A stretch of DNA of 64,000 nt from an uncultured PS1 clade bacterium (GCA_902624095.1 CACNWB010000004.1:38125-102124), one strand, 5' to 3'; positions 12,653 to 24,906 are shown, counted from the stretch's first letter. Made by a program: numbers and translations. Notes: generated by a model not told the origin, from the letters alone.

Positions 12653-14092
12653 TCAAACCGGCAAAATCCGGGGTACGAGATAAAGCGCCATCAGTGTTAA
12701 CACACCGACGCCGAGCAGATTTATCCAAAATCCGGCGCGCACCATATTGGCGATGTTTACCTGCCCCGACCCGAAGACGATGGCATTGGGTGGGGTAGCC
12801 ACCGGAAACATAAACGCGCAGCTGGCCGCAAGAGTTGCGGGAATAATTAACATCAAGGGCGGCTGACCTATCTCCAGCGCAAGTGCGGCAATAACTGGCA
12901 GAAATGTGGTGGTGGTTGCCGTATTGCTGGTTATTTCGGTCAGAAAAACGATCAAGGCCACAAGGCAAAGCAGAATGACTACAAGCGGCGCAGCGGCCAC
13001 CACTGATAATTGCGCGCCGATCCAATTGCTCAATCCGCTGTCTGAAATTCCTGCCGCCAGCGCGAACCCACCGCCAAAAAGCAACAACACGCCCCACGGC
13101 ATGCGGGTCAAATCGCTCCAATCCAGCAAAGCGCCATCGCGATCGCCCGCGGGCACGGTGAACAAAAGAAAAACCGCACCAATGGCAACCGTGGTGTCAG
13201 TAATACCGGAAATGCCCAGTACACCGATAATATATTTGCGCGATATCCATGCTAGCACCGTGACCACAAACACGCCCAAAACGCGCTTTTCATAGGTGCT
13301 CAAAGCACCCAGCTCATGATAATGGCGGCGCATTTCCTGTTGCGTGTCGGGCGTGATGGCAAACGAAACCGGGTTGGTGATGCGCGTGAGCACTAACCAG
13401 ACAAGCGGTAGCATCACAAACATCAGTGGAACAGCGAACATCATCCAGTCAAAAAAGCCGATTTCGATATTATATTTTGTCTGAATAAAGCCGACGGCGA
13501 AGGCATTGGGCGCCGTGCCGATCATCGTCGCCATGCCGCCCAGCGTAGCCCCAAACGCCAGTCCCAAAAAAACCGACATGTCAAAATCATCTAATTGTTT
13601 CGCAGTCAAACCCGTCAGATGCTGGCGCATCATGCGGGTGACGGAAATGGCAACCGGAAGCAGCATTAGTGTGGTGGCAGTGTTGGAAATCCACATGCTC
13701 GTGACCGCGGCAACGCCCATCAATACAGCTACAAGATAGCGAGCTTGCGCTCGAATAAGGCTCAAGAACCCATAGGCCGCCCGAATGTGCAATCCGCACT
13801 GCTCAATGGCCAGCGCAAGCACAAAGCCGCCAAACAGCAAAAAAGTGACCGGATGTGTATAGCTGCCCGTTGTTTGCGCCATCGGCATAATGTCTAGCGC
13901 AGGCAGCAGAATAATCGGTGTTAAAGACGTTACCGCCAGAGGCAGGGCTTCGGTCGCCCACCACACAGCCATAACAATGGCAACCGCCAACATGTTTTGG
14001 CCCTCATTTGAAAGACTCGGAATGTCAAATTGCAGAATCAACAAGGCCAATGCCGGGCCGACCAGAAATTTTAAAAATGAAGTTAGAGACAC
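12653..14092 (-). CDS. SLC13/DASS-family sodium-coupled anion (dicarboxylate) transporter
   Basis: WWATEALPLAVTSLTPIILLP; SNTATTLMLLPVA; EITSNTATTTTFLPV; FMFPVATPPNAIVFGSG. Confidence 0.88.
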   Translation of the reverse strand: MSLTSFLKFLVGPALALLILQFDIPSLSNEGQNMLAVAIVMAVWWATEALPLAVTSLTPIILLPALDIMPMAQTTGSYTHPVTFLLFGGFVLALAIEQCGLHIRAAYGFLSLIRAQARYLVAVLMGVAAVTSMWISNTATTLMLLPVAISVTRMMRQHLTGLTAKQLDDFDMSVFLGLAFGATLGGMATMIGTAPNAFAVGFIQTKYNIEIGFFDWMMFAVPLMFVMLPLVWLVLTRITNPVSFAITPDTQQEMRRHYHELGALSTYEKRVLGVFVVTVLAWISRKYIIGVLGISGITDTTVAIGAVFLLFTVPAGDRDGALLDWSDLTRMPWGVLLLFGGGFALAAGISDSGLSNWIGAQLSVVAAAPLVVILLCLVALIVFLTEITSNTATTTTFLPVIAALALEIGQPPLMLIIPATLAASCAFMFPVATPPNAIVFGSGQVNIANMVRAGFWINLLGVGVLTLMALYLVPRILPV

Positions 14093-14194
14093 AATTAAAC
14101 CTGATTTATTATTTGGGTTGTAGGTGCATGTTGTCGCGATTTTCCGCGCTGCACAAGCATTGCCTTCTCCCAGCGGCTTGAAGGATGCGCGAAA

Positions 14195-15043
14195 TCAGCC
14201 TTGCACAATTGCGTGCAAATCCTTAAGCGTGCTCAGCAGGGGGCGCGCCGCATCAAGCGGCAGACAGCTTGGAGCGTCGCACAAGGCCTCATCGGGGCGC
14301 GGATGAAACTCCAGAAAAACTCCGTCGGCACCGGCCGCTACTGCCGCCTTTGCCAGCGCTGGCACGCCGTTGCGGCGCCCGCCCGTGCTGGCCCCTGCTG
14401 TGCGCGGGTCAGCTCCAGGCAGTTGCACTGCATGTGTCGCATCAATCGTGACGGGCACGCCGAGCTTGTGCATTTCGGGAATGGCCAGCATGTCGACCAT
14501 CAGATTGTTGTAGCCAAAGCTGGAGCCGCGCTCGCACAAAATAACTGGCAGGTCGGAGGCCGCCTCACGAACCTTTGAAATAATATTCGCGCAGTCCCAC
14601 GGCGCGAGAAACTGCGCCTTTTTTGCATGCAACCAACCGCCATTGCGAGCCACAGCTTTGGCCGCCGCGACCACCAAATCGGTTTGGCGCACAAGAAAGG
14701 CAGGCAGTTGCACAATCTCGGCAATTTCGGCGACCGCGTCGGCCTGTTCGGGCTTGTGGATGTCAGTGACAATGGGCAGCCCGTGCGCCGCCTTAACAGA
14801 CGCCAGCATAGCCAGTCCGTCAGCCTGTCCAGGCCCGCGATAGCTGGTAATGGATGATCGATTTGCCTTATCAAAACTTGCCTTAAAAACATAAGGCAAG
14901 GATAGTTCGCTACATATTTGCTTTAATTCAGCCGCAACTTCCAAAGCCAACCCTTCATCCTCAAGTACATTCAAGCCGGCCATGACCAGAAGCGGTTGCC
15001 CTGCGCCGATACTAATGCCGTCATAGCCCTTGAGCTGATACAT
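14195..15043 (-). CDS. kdsA: 3-deoxy-8-phosphooctulonate synthase
   Basis: FKASFDKANRSSITSYRGPG; SSFGYNNLMVDM; DATHAVQLPGA. Confidence 0.94.
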   Translation of the reverse strand: MYQLKGYDGISIGAGQPLLVMAGLNVLEDEGLALEVAAELKQICSELSLPYVFKASFDKANRSSITSYRGPGQADGLAMLASVKAAHGLPIVTDIHKPEQADAVAEIAEIVQLPAFLVRQTDLVVAAAKAVARNGGWLHAKKAQFLAPWDCANIISKVREAASDLPVILCERGSSFGYNNLMVDMLAIPEMHKLGVPVTIDATHAVQLPGADPRTAGASTGGRRNGVPALAKAAVAAGADGVFLEFHPRPDEALCDAPSCLPLDAARPLLSTLKDLHAIVQG

Positions 15044-15054
15044 TTCGATGTCTC

Positions 15055-16743
<1,689 letters not shown>

Positions 16744-16759
16744 TCAAATGGGCAAATAA

Positions 16760-17110
16760 TTATTTCGGTGTGGGTAACGCCGGGGCCGGAGCCACTGGAA
16801 CCGGTAATGCGGGGGCCTGCGCTTCGAGCGGATTGGCGTCGGTCGGATCAACATCGTCAAGCACCGAAGAACGGTTTTCCATGGTGCCCAATACAGTCAG
16901 ACCGATGCTGGTCAGAAAAAACAAACCAGCAAGAATACCAGTGGTGCGCGTCAGAGCATTGCCAAGTCCACGTCCCGACATTAGGCCGTCACCACTGCCG
17001 CCACCGCCAATGCCCAGCGCCCCGCCCTCAGAGCGTTGCAGTAGAACAAGCACGATCATTGCCAGTGCAATCATCAAGTGGACAACCAGTAAAATGGTGG
17101 ACATAAACAA
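16760..17110 (-). CDS. secG: Preprotein translocase subunit SecG
   Basis: ALAMIVLVLLQRSEGGALGIGGG; ALTRTTGILAGLFFLTSIGL. Confidence 0.9.
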   Translation of the reverse strand: MFMSTILLVVHLMIALAMIVLVLLQRSEGGALGIGGGGSGDGLMSGRGLGNALTRTTGILAGLFFLTSIGLTVLGTMENRSSVLDDVDPTDANPLEAQAPALPVPVAPAPALPTPK

Positions 17111-17165
17111 TCTCCTTTTCGCGAGGTTCTAGCGCATTCGAACGAGGCTGACCAGCCCAAAGCAG

Positions 17166-17948
17166 CTAGCGCCGATAGGCACCGATAATTCTGGAAAAAT
17201 CGGCAGCCTTCAGGCTCGCACCGCCCACCAGTGCACCATTTACATTGGCAATCGCCATCAGTTCCGCCGCATTGGAAGGATTGACCGAACCGCCGTATAA
17301 AACCCGAAAGGCCGCACCTGCATCTCCAAAGCGTCGCGTCAGTGCCTTTCTGATATGGGCATGAACGGCACCGATTTGCTCAACGCTTGGCGTCAAGCCG
17401 GAACCGATGGCCCAGACAGGCTCATAAGCAATGACAATGTCTGGCGCATTGCATGTATCGGGCAGTGATTGACGCAACTGCGCGCCGACGACCTTGAGCG
17501 TATCGCCGGACTTTCGCTCGGTCAGCATTTCACCAACGCAGACAATGCTCCGCAAACCCGCCATCTGCGCGGCAAGCACTTTCTCGCGCACCAATTTGCT
17601 GGTTTCGCCATGCCCGCCCCGCTTAACCTCGGTGCGCCGCTCGGAATGGCCGACAATCACCCATTTGGCTCCGGCGTCCTTTAACATTTGGGCGCTTACA
17701 TCTCCAGTATGTGCACCTTTTTGGGCGCCGTGGCAATCTTGACCGCCAGTCATGATTTTTGCTCCAAACTTCATTGTCGACAGACGGTGAACAAGGGTCG
17801 CGGGCACACAAACGGCCACATCGCACCCGAACTTGTGCTTTGACAGGCCTGTGTTCAGACGGCGTAGCTCGCGCAAATGCGCACCCATACCGTTCATTTT
17901 CCAATTACCGACGACCAAAGGTCTAATTTTCTTGGCAGGCGCAGTCAT
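17166..17948 (-). CDS. tpiA: Triosephosphate isomerase
   Basis: VGNWKMNG; WVIVGHSERR; IAYEPVWAIGSG; LYGGSV; start trimmed to MTAPAKK. Confidence 0.95.
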   Translation of the reverse strand: MTAPAKKIRPLVVGNWKMNGMGAHLRELRRLNTGLSKHKFGCDVAVCVPATLVHRLSTMKFGAKIMTGGQDCHGAQKGAHTGDVSAQMLKDAGAKWVIVGHSERRTEVKRGGHGETSKLVREKVLAAQMAGLRSIVCVGEMLTERKSGDTLKVVGAQLRQSLPDTCNAPDIVIAYEPVWAIGSGLTPSVEQIGAVHAHIRKALTRRFGDAGAAFRVLYGGSVNPSNAAELMAIANVNGALVGGASLKAADFSRIIGAYRR

Positions 17949-18133
17949 GAAGCACTCCCTCTTGGCGTTTAACCACCTGTTTGACAATGCCTGTTTACCG
18001 CCATTTCAGGGAATGTCAAAAGCATAAGCGCAGTGGCTTGCCGTACCTCGCGTGCCGCATTATGATGCGCTTCACTCTGGCGCCGATGGAGGTTCCTTGT
18101 TGCCCAATCTGATCAACAGAAAGACTTATAAAA

Positions 18134-20038
18134 ATGCTTGATATTTTGCGCAGATCTGCCGGTGGTATCGTTGGCATTTTTCTGATCGGTCTGCTCGTGA
18201 TCGCCTTTGCCCTTTGGGGCATTGCGGACACGTTTACCGGCTTTTCGAATGCAACACTAGCAAGCGTTGGCGATGAACAGATTGAGCGCGATGAATATCG
18301 CCTGCGCCTGCAGCAGCAAATCCAGCAAGTCTCGCAGCAAATCGGTGAACCGCTCTCGGTCAGTCAGGCGCGCAGCCTGGGCATCGACCAGCGCGTGCTG
18401 ATTGACATGCTAGGCATGGCGGCGCTGTCGGGCATGGCGAAAAATATGGGACTGGCCCATAGCGACGAACAGGTTGCGCGCCAGATTATTAATGATCCGG
18501 CCTTTTACGGGCCGACGGGCAAGTTTGATGCGCCTACCTTCCGCGCGATTTTAAGACAAAACGGCTTGACCGAAAAAATGTTCGTCACAGACCAACGCGA
18601 ATTCCACCTGCGCCAGCAACTCATGGAAAGCAGTGTGCGCCAAAGTCTCGTCCCGGATGCTCTTTTGTCACAAATGTACAGGCACGTGCTGGAAAAACGC
18701 GTGGCGCGCTATTTGATTGTTTCACTAGATGCGACAGATGAGGTCGGTGAGCCGACGGAAGGAGAACTGGAGAGTTTTTTCAGCGAAACAAAGCTGCGTT
18801 TTACCGAGCCCGAACGCCGTGACGGGTCTGTCCTGCTTATTACGCCGGAACGTTTTGCCGAAACCATTAAAATCAGTGATGACGAAATTCTCGCTGAATA
18901 TGATTTGTCGATTGATGAATTTTCAAGCCCTGAACGCCGGGGTATCGACCAACTTGTGCTGAACAGCGACGAAGAGATGGAGAAAATCAACACTCTGCTG
19001 GACGAAAACCGGCCGTTTGCCGAAATCGTCGACGCCGCCAGCCAGACACTTGACGACACCGATCTCGGTCTAATTACCCGCGACGGTTTGATTTCAAGCA
19101 CTCTGGCCGATCGCGCATTCTCCATGCAGGCAGGCGAGATTAGTGACATTATTGAAGGCCCGCTGGGTGCGGTTATCTTGCGCGTCCGCAAAATCGAAGA
19201 AGGCACCGTGCGCCCCTATGATGAGGTGCGCGAAATCTTGCGCGACAGGCTGGCTTACGAGCGCGCCGTAAACGAGATGATTGAGTTTTCCGAAACCGTG
19301 GAAGACGAGCGCGCAGCCGGCATCGAATTGGAAGAGATCGGCCAGCGCTTTGACCTTGAAGTTGTCAAAATTTCCAATATTGACCGCGACGGCAATGCCG
19401 GCACAAAAGTCGATGCCCAAATCAGCGAGCTCATCAGCACCTATCCGGTATTGGTACAGAACATTTTTGGGGGCCCTGTTGGTGAGGACTTGCCAATGCT
19501 CGAAATGCCGGATGGCACATTTGCCTGGGTGCGCCTCGACCAAATTACCCCAAGTCGCGTGAAACCGCTGAATGAAGTGCGCGCCGATGCTATCGCCCAG
19601 TGGCAATTGGCCGAACGCAGCAAGCTGTTAGAAGCCATGGCCGAGCACTTTGTGAAAAAGGGAAATGAGAGCGGTAGCTTCAAAACAATTGCTAAAGAGT
19701 TCGGGCGGAACCCGCTGACATCGGAACCCATGACCCGTCAAATCTCCAACGAGACCTTTTCAGAGCAGGCCGTCGAAAAACTTTTCTCACTGCAATCAGG
19801 TCGTTTTGCGTGGGCACGGGTCGGTTTCGGCACGGATTTGATTGTAATGCAAGCCTCACAGGTGATACCGCCAAAGATGGATGATGATGAAACGACGGAA
19901 ACGATTTATAGCGGCGAGCGCACAAAGTTCCAGTCAGACTTGACGGCACAATTTGTGCGTGCGCTGCAAAACAGCTACGGCGTAAGCATTAACCAGCAAA
20001 ATATCGAAACGACGCTGGGCGAACTGGTCGCGCAATGA
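18134..20038 (+). CDS. ppiD: PpiD/SurA-type peptidylprolyl isomerase, membrane anchored
   Basis: LDILRRSAGGIVGIFLIGLLVIAFALWGI N-terminal anchor; SurA_N-like and rotamase-like segments; overlaps trpE by 4 nt. Confidence 0.85.
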   Translation: MLDILRRSAGGIVGIFLIGLLVIAFALWGIADTFTGFSNATLASVGDEQIERDEYRLRLQQQIQQVSQQIGEPLSVSQARSLGIDQRVLIDMLGMAALSGMAKNMGLAHSDEQVARQIINDPAFYGPTGKFDAPTFRAILRQNGLTEKMFVTDQREFHLRQQLMESSVRQSLVPDALLSQMYRHVLEKRVARYLIVSLDATDEVGEPTEGELESFFSETKLRFTEPERRDGSVLLITPERFAETIKISDDEILAEYDLSIDEFSSPERRGIDQLVLNSDEEMEKINTLLDENRPFAEIVDAASQTLDDTDLGLITRDGLISSTLADRAFSMQAGEISDIIEGPLGAVILRVRKIEEGTVRPYDEVREILRDRLAYERAVNEMIEFSETVEDERAAGIELEEIGQRFDLEVVKISNIDRDGNAGTKVDAQISELISTYPVLVQNIFGGPVGEDLPMLEMPDGTFAWVRLDQITPSRVKPLNEVRADAIAQWQLAERSKLLEAMAEHFVKKGNESGSFKTIAKEFGRNPLTSEPMTRQISNETFSEQAVEKLFSLQSGRFAWARVGFGTDLIVMQASQVIPPKMDDDETTETIYSGERTKFQSDLTAQFVRALQNSYGVSINQQNIETTLGELVAQ

Positions 20039-21549
20039 CGAACTGCCAGCCCGACGTAGGCACGTTCAAACAAATATATGATGCCGGCACGCCGCAACTT
20101 CTGTGGACAGAGATGGTGGCCGATCTGGAAACGCCAGTGGCAACCTATCTGAAGCTCGCAAACTCCCAACCCAATTCTTTTCTGCTAGAATCTGTCACCG
20201 ATGGAGATGTACGGGGCCGCTACTCGATGGTCGGTCTCGACCCAGATTTAATATTTCGGTTCAAAGACGGCGTGTGCGAACTGAACGCGCAATTTGACAC
20301 CGCACCGGAGGCCTTTGAGAATCTCGATGACGCCCCGCTCGACGGGTTACGAAAGGTTTTGGATAACTCCGAGCTTGATATTCCGGACAATCTGCCACCC
20401 ATGGCCGCCGGTATTTTCGGATATCTTTCCTATGACATGGTGCGCTTCATGGAAGAGCTGCCGGACACCAATCCAAATGTATTGCAACTGCCCGAATGCC
20501 TGTTCATCCGGCCACAGCTGATGGCCGTTTTTGACGGCGTAACGGACGTACTCAAGCTGGTAACGCCCGTGCGCCCGAATGCAAATATTTCGGCACAGGC
20601 GGCCTATGAAGCGGCCTGCGCGCGACTAGCAGCGGCGCGCGAGAAAATGTATCATAAATTGCCTGAAGCACGCCTCACGTCCGTGAGCGAAATGCAGACG
20701 CCACAATCAAATGTGGCGCAAGAAACCTATTTCAAGATGGTTGAAAAATCGAAAGCCTTTATTGAGGCAGGTGATGTTTTTCAAGTCGTCATCAGCCAGC
20801 GTTTCAAAACGCCGTTTACCCTGCCACCATTTGATTTGTACCGGACATTGCGCCGCGTTAACCCCTCACCCTATTTGTTCTATCTGCAATTTGAAGATTT
20901 CAGCGTTGTCGGTTCCAGCCCGGAAGTTCTGGTTGGTGTCAAGGACCGCGAGGTGAATATTCGCCCCATAGCCGGTACGCGCAAACGCGGCGCAAACGAG
21001 GGCGAAGACGCAGATATTAGCTCCGATTTGCTGGCTGATGAAAAGGAGCGCGCCGAACATTTAATGTTGCTCGACCTTGGCCGCAATGATGTCGGACGCG
21101 TGGCACAAATCGGGTCGGTTCAGGTTAACACCGCGTTCGGTCTGCAAAAGACATCGCATCTTATACACATTGTTTCCGATGTGACTGGCAAATTGCTGCC
21201 CGAATACGATGTGATCGACGCGCTGGTCGCAGGCTTTCCCGCCGGTACGGTTTCTGGCGCGCCAAAAATTCGCGCCATGGAGATTATCGACGAGTTGGAA
21301 ACCGAACGCCGTGGTATTTATTCGGGATGCGTCGGTTATTTCTCCGCCGGCGGCGACATGGATACATGCATTGCGTTGCGAACGGCCGTGGTCAAAGACG
21401 ACACGCTCTATGTGCAGGCTGGTGGCGGCGTGGTCTATGACAGCACCCCGCAGTATGAATATGACGAAACGGTCAACAAAGCGGCGGCTTTGTTTCGAGC
21501 CGCCGAGATTGCCGTGGAAGATGCAAAAATGAGAAAGAACCGCGGATAG
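20035..21549 (+). CDS. trpE: Anthranilate synthase component I
   Basis: GDVFQVVISQRF; IRPIAGTRKRG; ERAEHLMLLDLGRNDVGRV; FPAGTVSGAPKIRAM. Confidence 0.95.
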   Translation: MTNCQPDVGTFKQIYDAGTPQLLWTEMVADLETPVATYLKLANSQPNSFLLESVTDGDVRGRYSMVGLDPDLIFRFKDGVCELNAQFDTAPEAFENLDDAPLDGLRKVLDNSELDIPDNLPPMAAGIFGYLSYDMVRFMEELPDTNPNVLQLPECLFIRPQLMAVFDGVTDVLKLVTPVRPNANISAQAAYEAACARLAAAREKMYHKLPEARLTSVSEMQTPQSNVAQETYFKMVEKSKAFIEAGDVFQVVISQRFKTPFTLPPFDLYRTLRRVNPSPYLFYLQFEDFSVVGSSPEVLVGVKDREVNIRPIAGTRKRGANEGEDADISSDLLADEKERAEHLMLLDLGRNDVGRVAQIGSVQVNTAFGLQKTSHLIHIVSDVTGKLLPEYDVIDALVAGFPAGTVSGAPKIRAMEIIDELETERRGIYSGCVGYFSAGGDMDTCIALRTAVVKDDTLYVQAGGGVVYDSTPQYEYDETVNKAAALFRAAEIAVEDAKMRKNRG

Positions 21550-21550
21550 T

Positions 21551-22174
21551 ATGCTGACGCTGATCGACAATTATGACAGTTTCACATTCAACCTGCTACA
21601 ATTCATCGGGGATTTGGGGGTCGGCTGCAACGTTGTGCGCAATGACAAGACCACACCGGCGGAGGTTTTCGCGCGAAACCCCGAAGCAGTCATTATCTCG
21701 CCAGGCCCTTGCGACCCCGACCGCGCGGGCATCTGCCTTGATCTTATCCACGAAGCACCCGCAAGCCTCCCGATTTTCGGCGTCTGCCTTGGCCACCAAT
21801 GTATCGGGCAAGCCTTTGGCGGCGAGATTGTGCGGGCGCCCAATATCATGCATGGCAAGCTGAGCGATATCAGCCATGACAGCGCCTATATTTTTGAAGA
21901 CCTGCCTGCGCCACTCACTGTAACGCGCTATCATTCGCTGACGGTTGCGCCCGCGTCCGTGCCGGACTGCCTTGAAGTTACCGCGCAGACATCCGACGGC
22001 GTGATTATGGGGCTGCGCCACATGCAGCGGCCCGTTTTCGGCGTGCAGTTTCATCCCGAGAGCATTGCGTCGCGAGCTGGTCATAAGATTCTTGCCAATT
22101 TTTTGAAAATAGCGGGTATAAATCCAAAAGCGGCGCCGCCCGCATCAACCTTAAACCTGAGTTCACAGCAATGA
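21551..22174 (+). CDS. trpG: Anthranilate synthase component II (glutamine amidotransferase)
   Basis: LIDNYDSFTFNL; FGVCLGHQCIGQAFGG; GVQFHPESIAS. Confidence 0.95.
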   Translation: MLTLIDNYDSFTFNLLQFIGDLGVGCNVVRNDKTTPAEVFARNPEAVIISPGPCDPDRAGICLDLIHEAPASLPIFGVCLGHQCIGQAFGGEIVRAPNIMHGKLSDISHDSAYIFEDLPAPLTVTRYHSLTVAPASVPDCLEVTAQTSDGVIMGLRHMQRPVFGVQFHPESIASRAGHKILANFLKIAGINPKAAPPASTLNLSSQQ

Positions 22175-22181
22175 GTGTTTT

Positions 22182-23204
22182 ATGAACGCTTTAAAACCAT
22201 TTCTTACAACAATTTCCAGCGGCATGACGCTTTCGGGCGCCGAAGCAACGGAAGCCTTTGAAACCATTCTGGCAGGCGAAGCGACACCGGCGCAAATCGG
22301 CGCATTTTTAATGGCACTGCGCGTGCGCGGCGAAACAGTTGAAGAGATCACTGCCGGCGCACAGGTCATGCGCCGCCATGCCCTTGCCGTCAAAGCGCCC
22401 GACCACGCGCTTGATACCTGCGGCACAGGCGGCGACGGCACCGGCACCTACAATATTTCCACCGCCACGGCGCTGGTCGTCGCGGCATGTGGCGTGCATG
22501 TAGCCAAACACGGCAACCGTGCCTTGTCGTCGAACTCGGGCTCCTCTCAAGTGCTGGAGCAATTAGGCGTACGTCTCGATATCGGTCCCGCCACAATTGA
22601 AAACTGCATTCGCGAAGCAGGCATCGGTTTTATGTTCGCACCCAATCATCACGCTGCAATGCGCCATGTCGGACCAGCGCGCCAGGAACTTGGCATCAGA
22701 ACCGTGTTTAATTTGCTGGGGCCATTGTCGAACCCCGCCGGAGCCAACCGGCAATTGCTCGGTGTCTTCTCCGACCGTTGGGTTGAGCCGATGGCGTATG
22801 TGTTGAAGCATCTGGGCTCGGAACGCGCCTGGGTCGTACACGGGCATGATGGAATGGACGAGCTGACCACCACCGGGCCCAGCAAAGTGGCAGAGCTCAG
22901 AAAAAACGAAATAGAAGTCTTTGAGGTTAATCCGGAAGACGCCGGCCTCGAACGCAGTGAGCCGTCAGACCTTGTCGGCGGATCGCCCGAAGAAAACGCC
23001 GCCGCCGTGAATGAATTGCTCGATGGTGCGCACAATGCCTATCGCGATATCGTTCTGCTCAATTCTGCGGCAGCCCTATATATATGCAATAAAGCCAGCA
23101 GTTTAAAAGAAGGTGTTGAAGTATCAGCTTTGGCAATTGATGATGGTGGCGCGCGCAAGGCTCTAGCAAATCTCGTCGATGTTTCCAATCGGGACTCTGA
23201 GTAA
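22182..23204 (+). CDS. trpD: Anthranilate phosphoribosyltransferase
   Basis: DTCGTGGDGTGTYNISTATALV; KHGNRALSSNSGSSQVLEQLG. Confidence 0.95.
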   Translation: MNALKPFLTTISSGMTLSGAEATEAFETILAGEATPAQIGAFLMALRVRGETVEEITAGAQVMRRHALAVKAPDHALDTCGTGGDGTGTYNISTATALVVAACGVHVAKHGNRALSSNSGSSQVLEQLGVRLDIGPATIENCIREAGIGFMFAPNHHAAMRHVGPARQELGIRTVFNLLGPLSNPAGANRQLLGVFSDRWVEPMAYVLKHLGSERAWVVHGHDGMDELTTTGPSKVAELRKNEIEVFEVNPEDAGLERSEPSDLVGGSPEENAAAVNELLDGAHNAYRDIVLLNSAAALYICNKASSLKEGVEVSALAIDDGGARKALANLVDVSNRDSE

Positions 23205-24008
23205 ATGGCCCCAACCAAGGATGACATTCTCGCGCAGATAACAGCCTATAAGCTGGAAGAAATCGCCGCCGCAAAACAAAACACACCCGTTGCCGCACTT
23301 CACGATGAGGCGCAAAATGCGCCTGCCGTGCGTGGCTTTGCACATGCACTGACCGCCACAGCCGCGCAAAACAAACCCGCGCTGATTGCGGAAATTAAAA
23401 AGGCAAGCCCTTCCAAGGGGCTCATTCGTGCCGACTTCAACCCACCTGTTTTGGCACGCGCTTATGAGCAAGGAGGGGCGACGTGTCTTTCCGTACTGAC
23501 GGATGCACCTTCGTTTCAGGGCACAGCGGAATTTTTGTTGGCGGCACGCGCGGCGACCGCCCTGCCGGTTCTCCGAAAGGATTTCATGTATGACCCCTAT
23601 CAGGTTGTAGAGGCGCGGGCCTGGGGTGCCGACGCTATTTTGATCATTATGGCCGCTGTTGCCGACACGCAAGCCGCCGAACTGGCGGATGCGGCTGCCG
23701 AATGGAACATGGATGTTCTGTACGAAGTGCACAATGAAGAAGAGATGGCCCGGCTGCACGCTTTGTCGCCACGCCTCGTCGGTATCAATAATCGCGATTT
23801 GCGCAGCTTTGAAACCAGACTCGACACCACACGCGACCTTCTCGCCAGCGCGCCAGCAGACGCTTTTGTCATCAGCGAAAGCGGCATTGGCGAGCACGCC
23901 GATATCGCTGGCCTGATCGCAGACGGCGTCCGCGGCTTTCTGGTAGGCGAAAGCCTTATGCGGCAAAACGATGTTACGGCTGCTACACGGACGCTTCTCG
24001 GCATCTAA
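23205..24008 (+). CDS. trpC: Indole-3-glycerol phosphate synthase
   Basis: [51 protein letters not shown]. Confidence 0.95.
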   Translation: MAPTKDDILAQITAYKLEEIAAAKQNTPVAALHDEAQNAPAVRGFAHALTATAAQNKPALIAEIKKASPSKGLIRADFNPPVLARAYEQGGATCLSVLTDAPSFQGTAEFLLAARAATALPVLRKDFMYDPYQVVEARAWGADAILIIMAAVADTQAAELADAAAEWNMDVLYEVHNEEEMARLHALSPRLVGINNRDLRSFETRLDTTRDLLASAPADAFVISESGIGEHADIAGLIADGVRGFLVGESLMRQNDVTAATRTLLGI

Positions 24009-24076
24009 ACGAATCAAAACAGACTTTTCATTAAATGAGTCTTGCCTGAGAAAGCGAATAAAAGTAGAACACAAAT

Positions 24077-24091
24077 GTTGGTGATTCGTTC
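24077..24091 (+). promoter_or_regulatory. Putative LexA autoregulatory box (GTTG-N7-GTTC, one mismatch to GTTC-N7-GTTC)
   Basis: GTTGGTGATTCGTTC about 20 nt upstream of the lexA ATG. Confidence 0.65.
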
Positions 24092-24111
24092 TCTTTTGCG
24101 CTGAGGTTTTC

Positions 24112-24774
24112 ATGCTTACCAAAAAACAATTTGAGCTATTGCTTTTCATAAATGAACGGCTTAAAGAAACTGGTGTGTCGCCCAGCTTCGACGAAATGAA
24201 AGAAGCACTGAACCTCAAGTCAAAATCAGGTATCCATCGGCTGATAACAGCACTTGAAGAGCGCGGGTTTATCAAGCGCCTCGCCCATCGCGCTCGCGCG
24301 CTCGACGTCATCAAACTGCCTGACAGCATGTCGACCAGTCTTACCGCACCGTCACGCACCACTACCCCGCCGCCTGCGGCCAATGATGACCGCAGTGTCA
24401 GCGTGTCCGTCATGGGGCGCATTGCGGCTGGCACACCCATTGAGGCTTTGCAGGAAGAAATCAACCAGATCAGCGTGCCCATGGAAATGTTGCGCTCGGG
24501 CGAGCATTACGCGCTGGAAGTGCATGGCGATTCGATGATCGATGCCGGAATTTTTGACGGCGATACGGCGATTATCCAAAGCGGCAATACGGCCGAAAAT
24601 GGCGAGATTATAGTGGCGCTAGTTGAAGGCCACGAAGCAACGCTGAAGCGGCTGCGCCGCAAGGGTGAAATGATTGCACTGGAAGCCGCAAATGCCAGCT
24701 ACGAGACCCGCATTTTTCGGTCCGACCAGATCAGGGTTCAGGGTCGCCTCGTCGGGCTTATCCGCAAATATTGA
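24112..24774 (+). CDS. lexA: SOS-response repressor LexA
   Basis: [25 protein letters not shown] w[16 protein letters not shown] cleavage region; [14 protein letters not shown]. Confidence 0.95.
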   Translation: MLTKKQFELLLFINERLKETGVSPSFDEMKEALNLKSKSGIHRLITALEERGFIKRLAHRARALDVIKLPDSMSTSLTAPSRTTTPPPAANDDRSVSVSVMGRIAAGTPIEALQEEINQISVPMEMLRSGEHYALEVHGDSMIDAGIFDGDTAIIQSGNTAENGEIIVALVEGHEATLKRLRRKGEMIALEAANASYETRIFRSDQIRVQGRLVGLIRKY

Positions 24775-24906
24775 TTAAAAAGACTTGCCGCACTTGCGCG
24801 TCGTTTTTTTGCCAAATGCGCATTGCGTTTGAATCGGGTATGCGCGTTACAAATTTAAGCCTGCCTTGTGTTTGTTCGATACAAAAAAGCTTGGTCGCAA
24901 ACGGTT

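Noticed and set aside
23163-24482. 439-aa minus-strand ORF antisense to trpC/lexA
   Set aside because: Long shadow ORF crossing two genes and an intergenic region; no domain features; GC-rich alphaproteobacterial coding produces such frames
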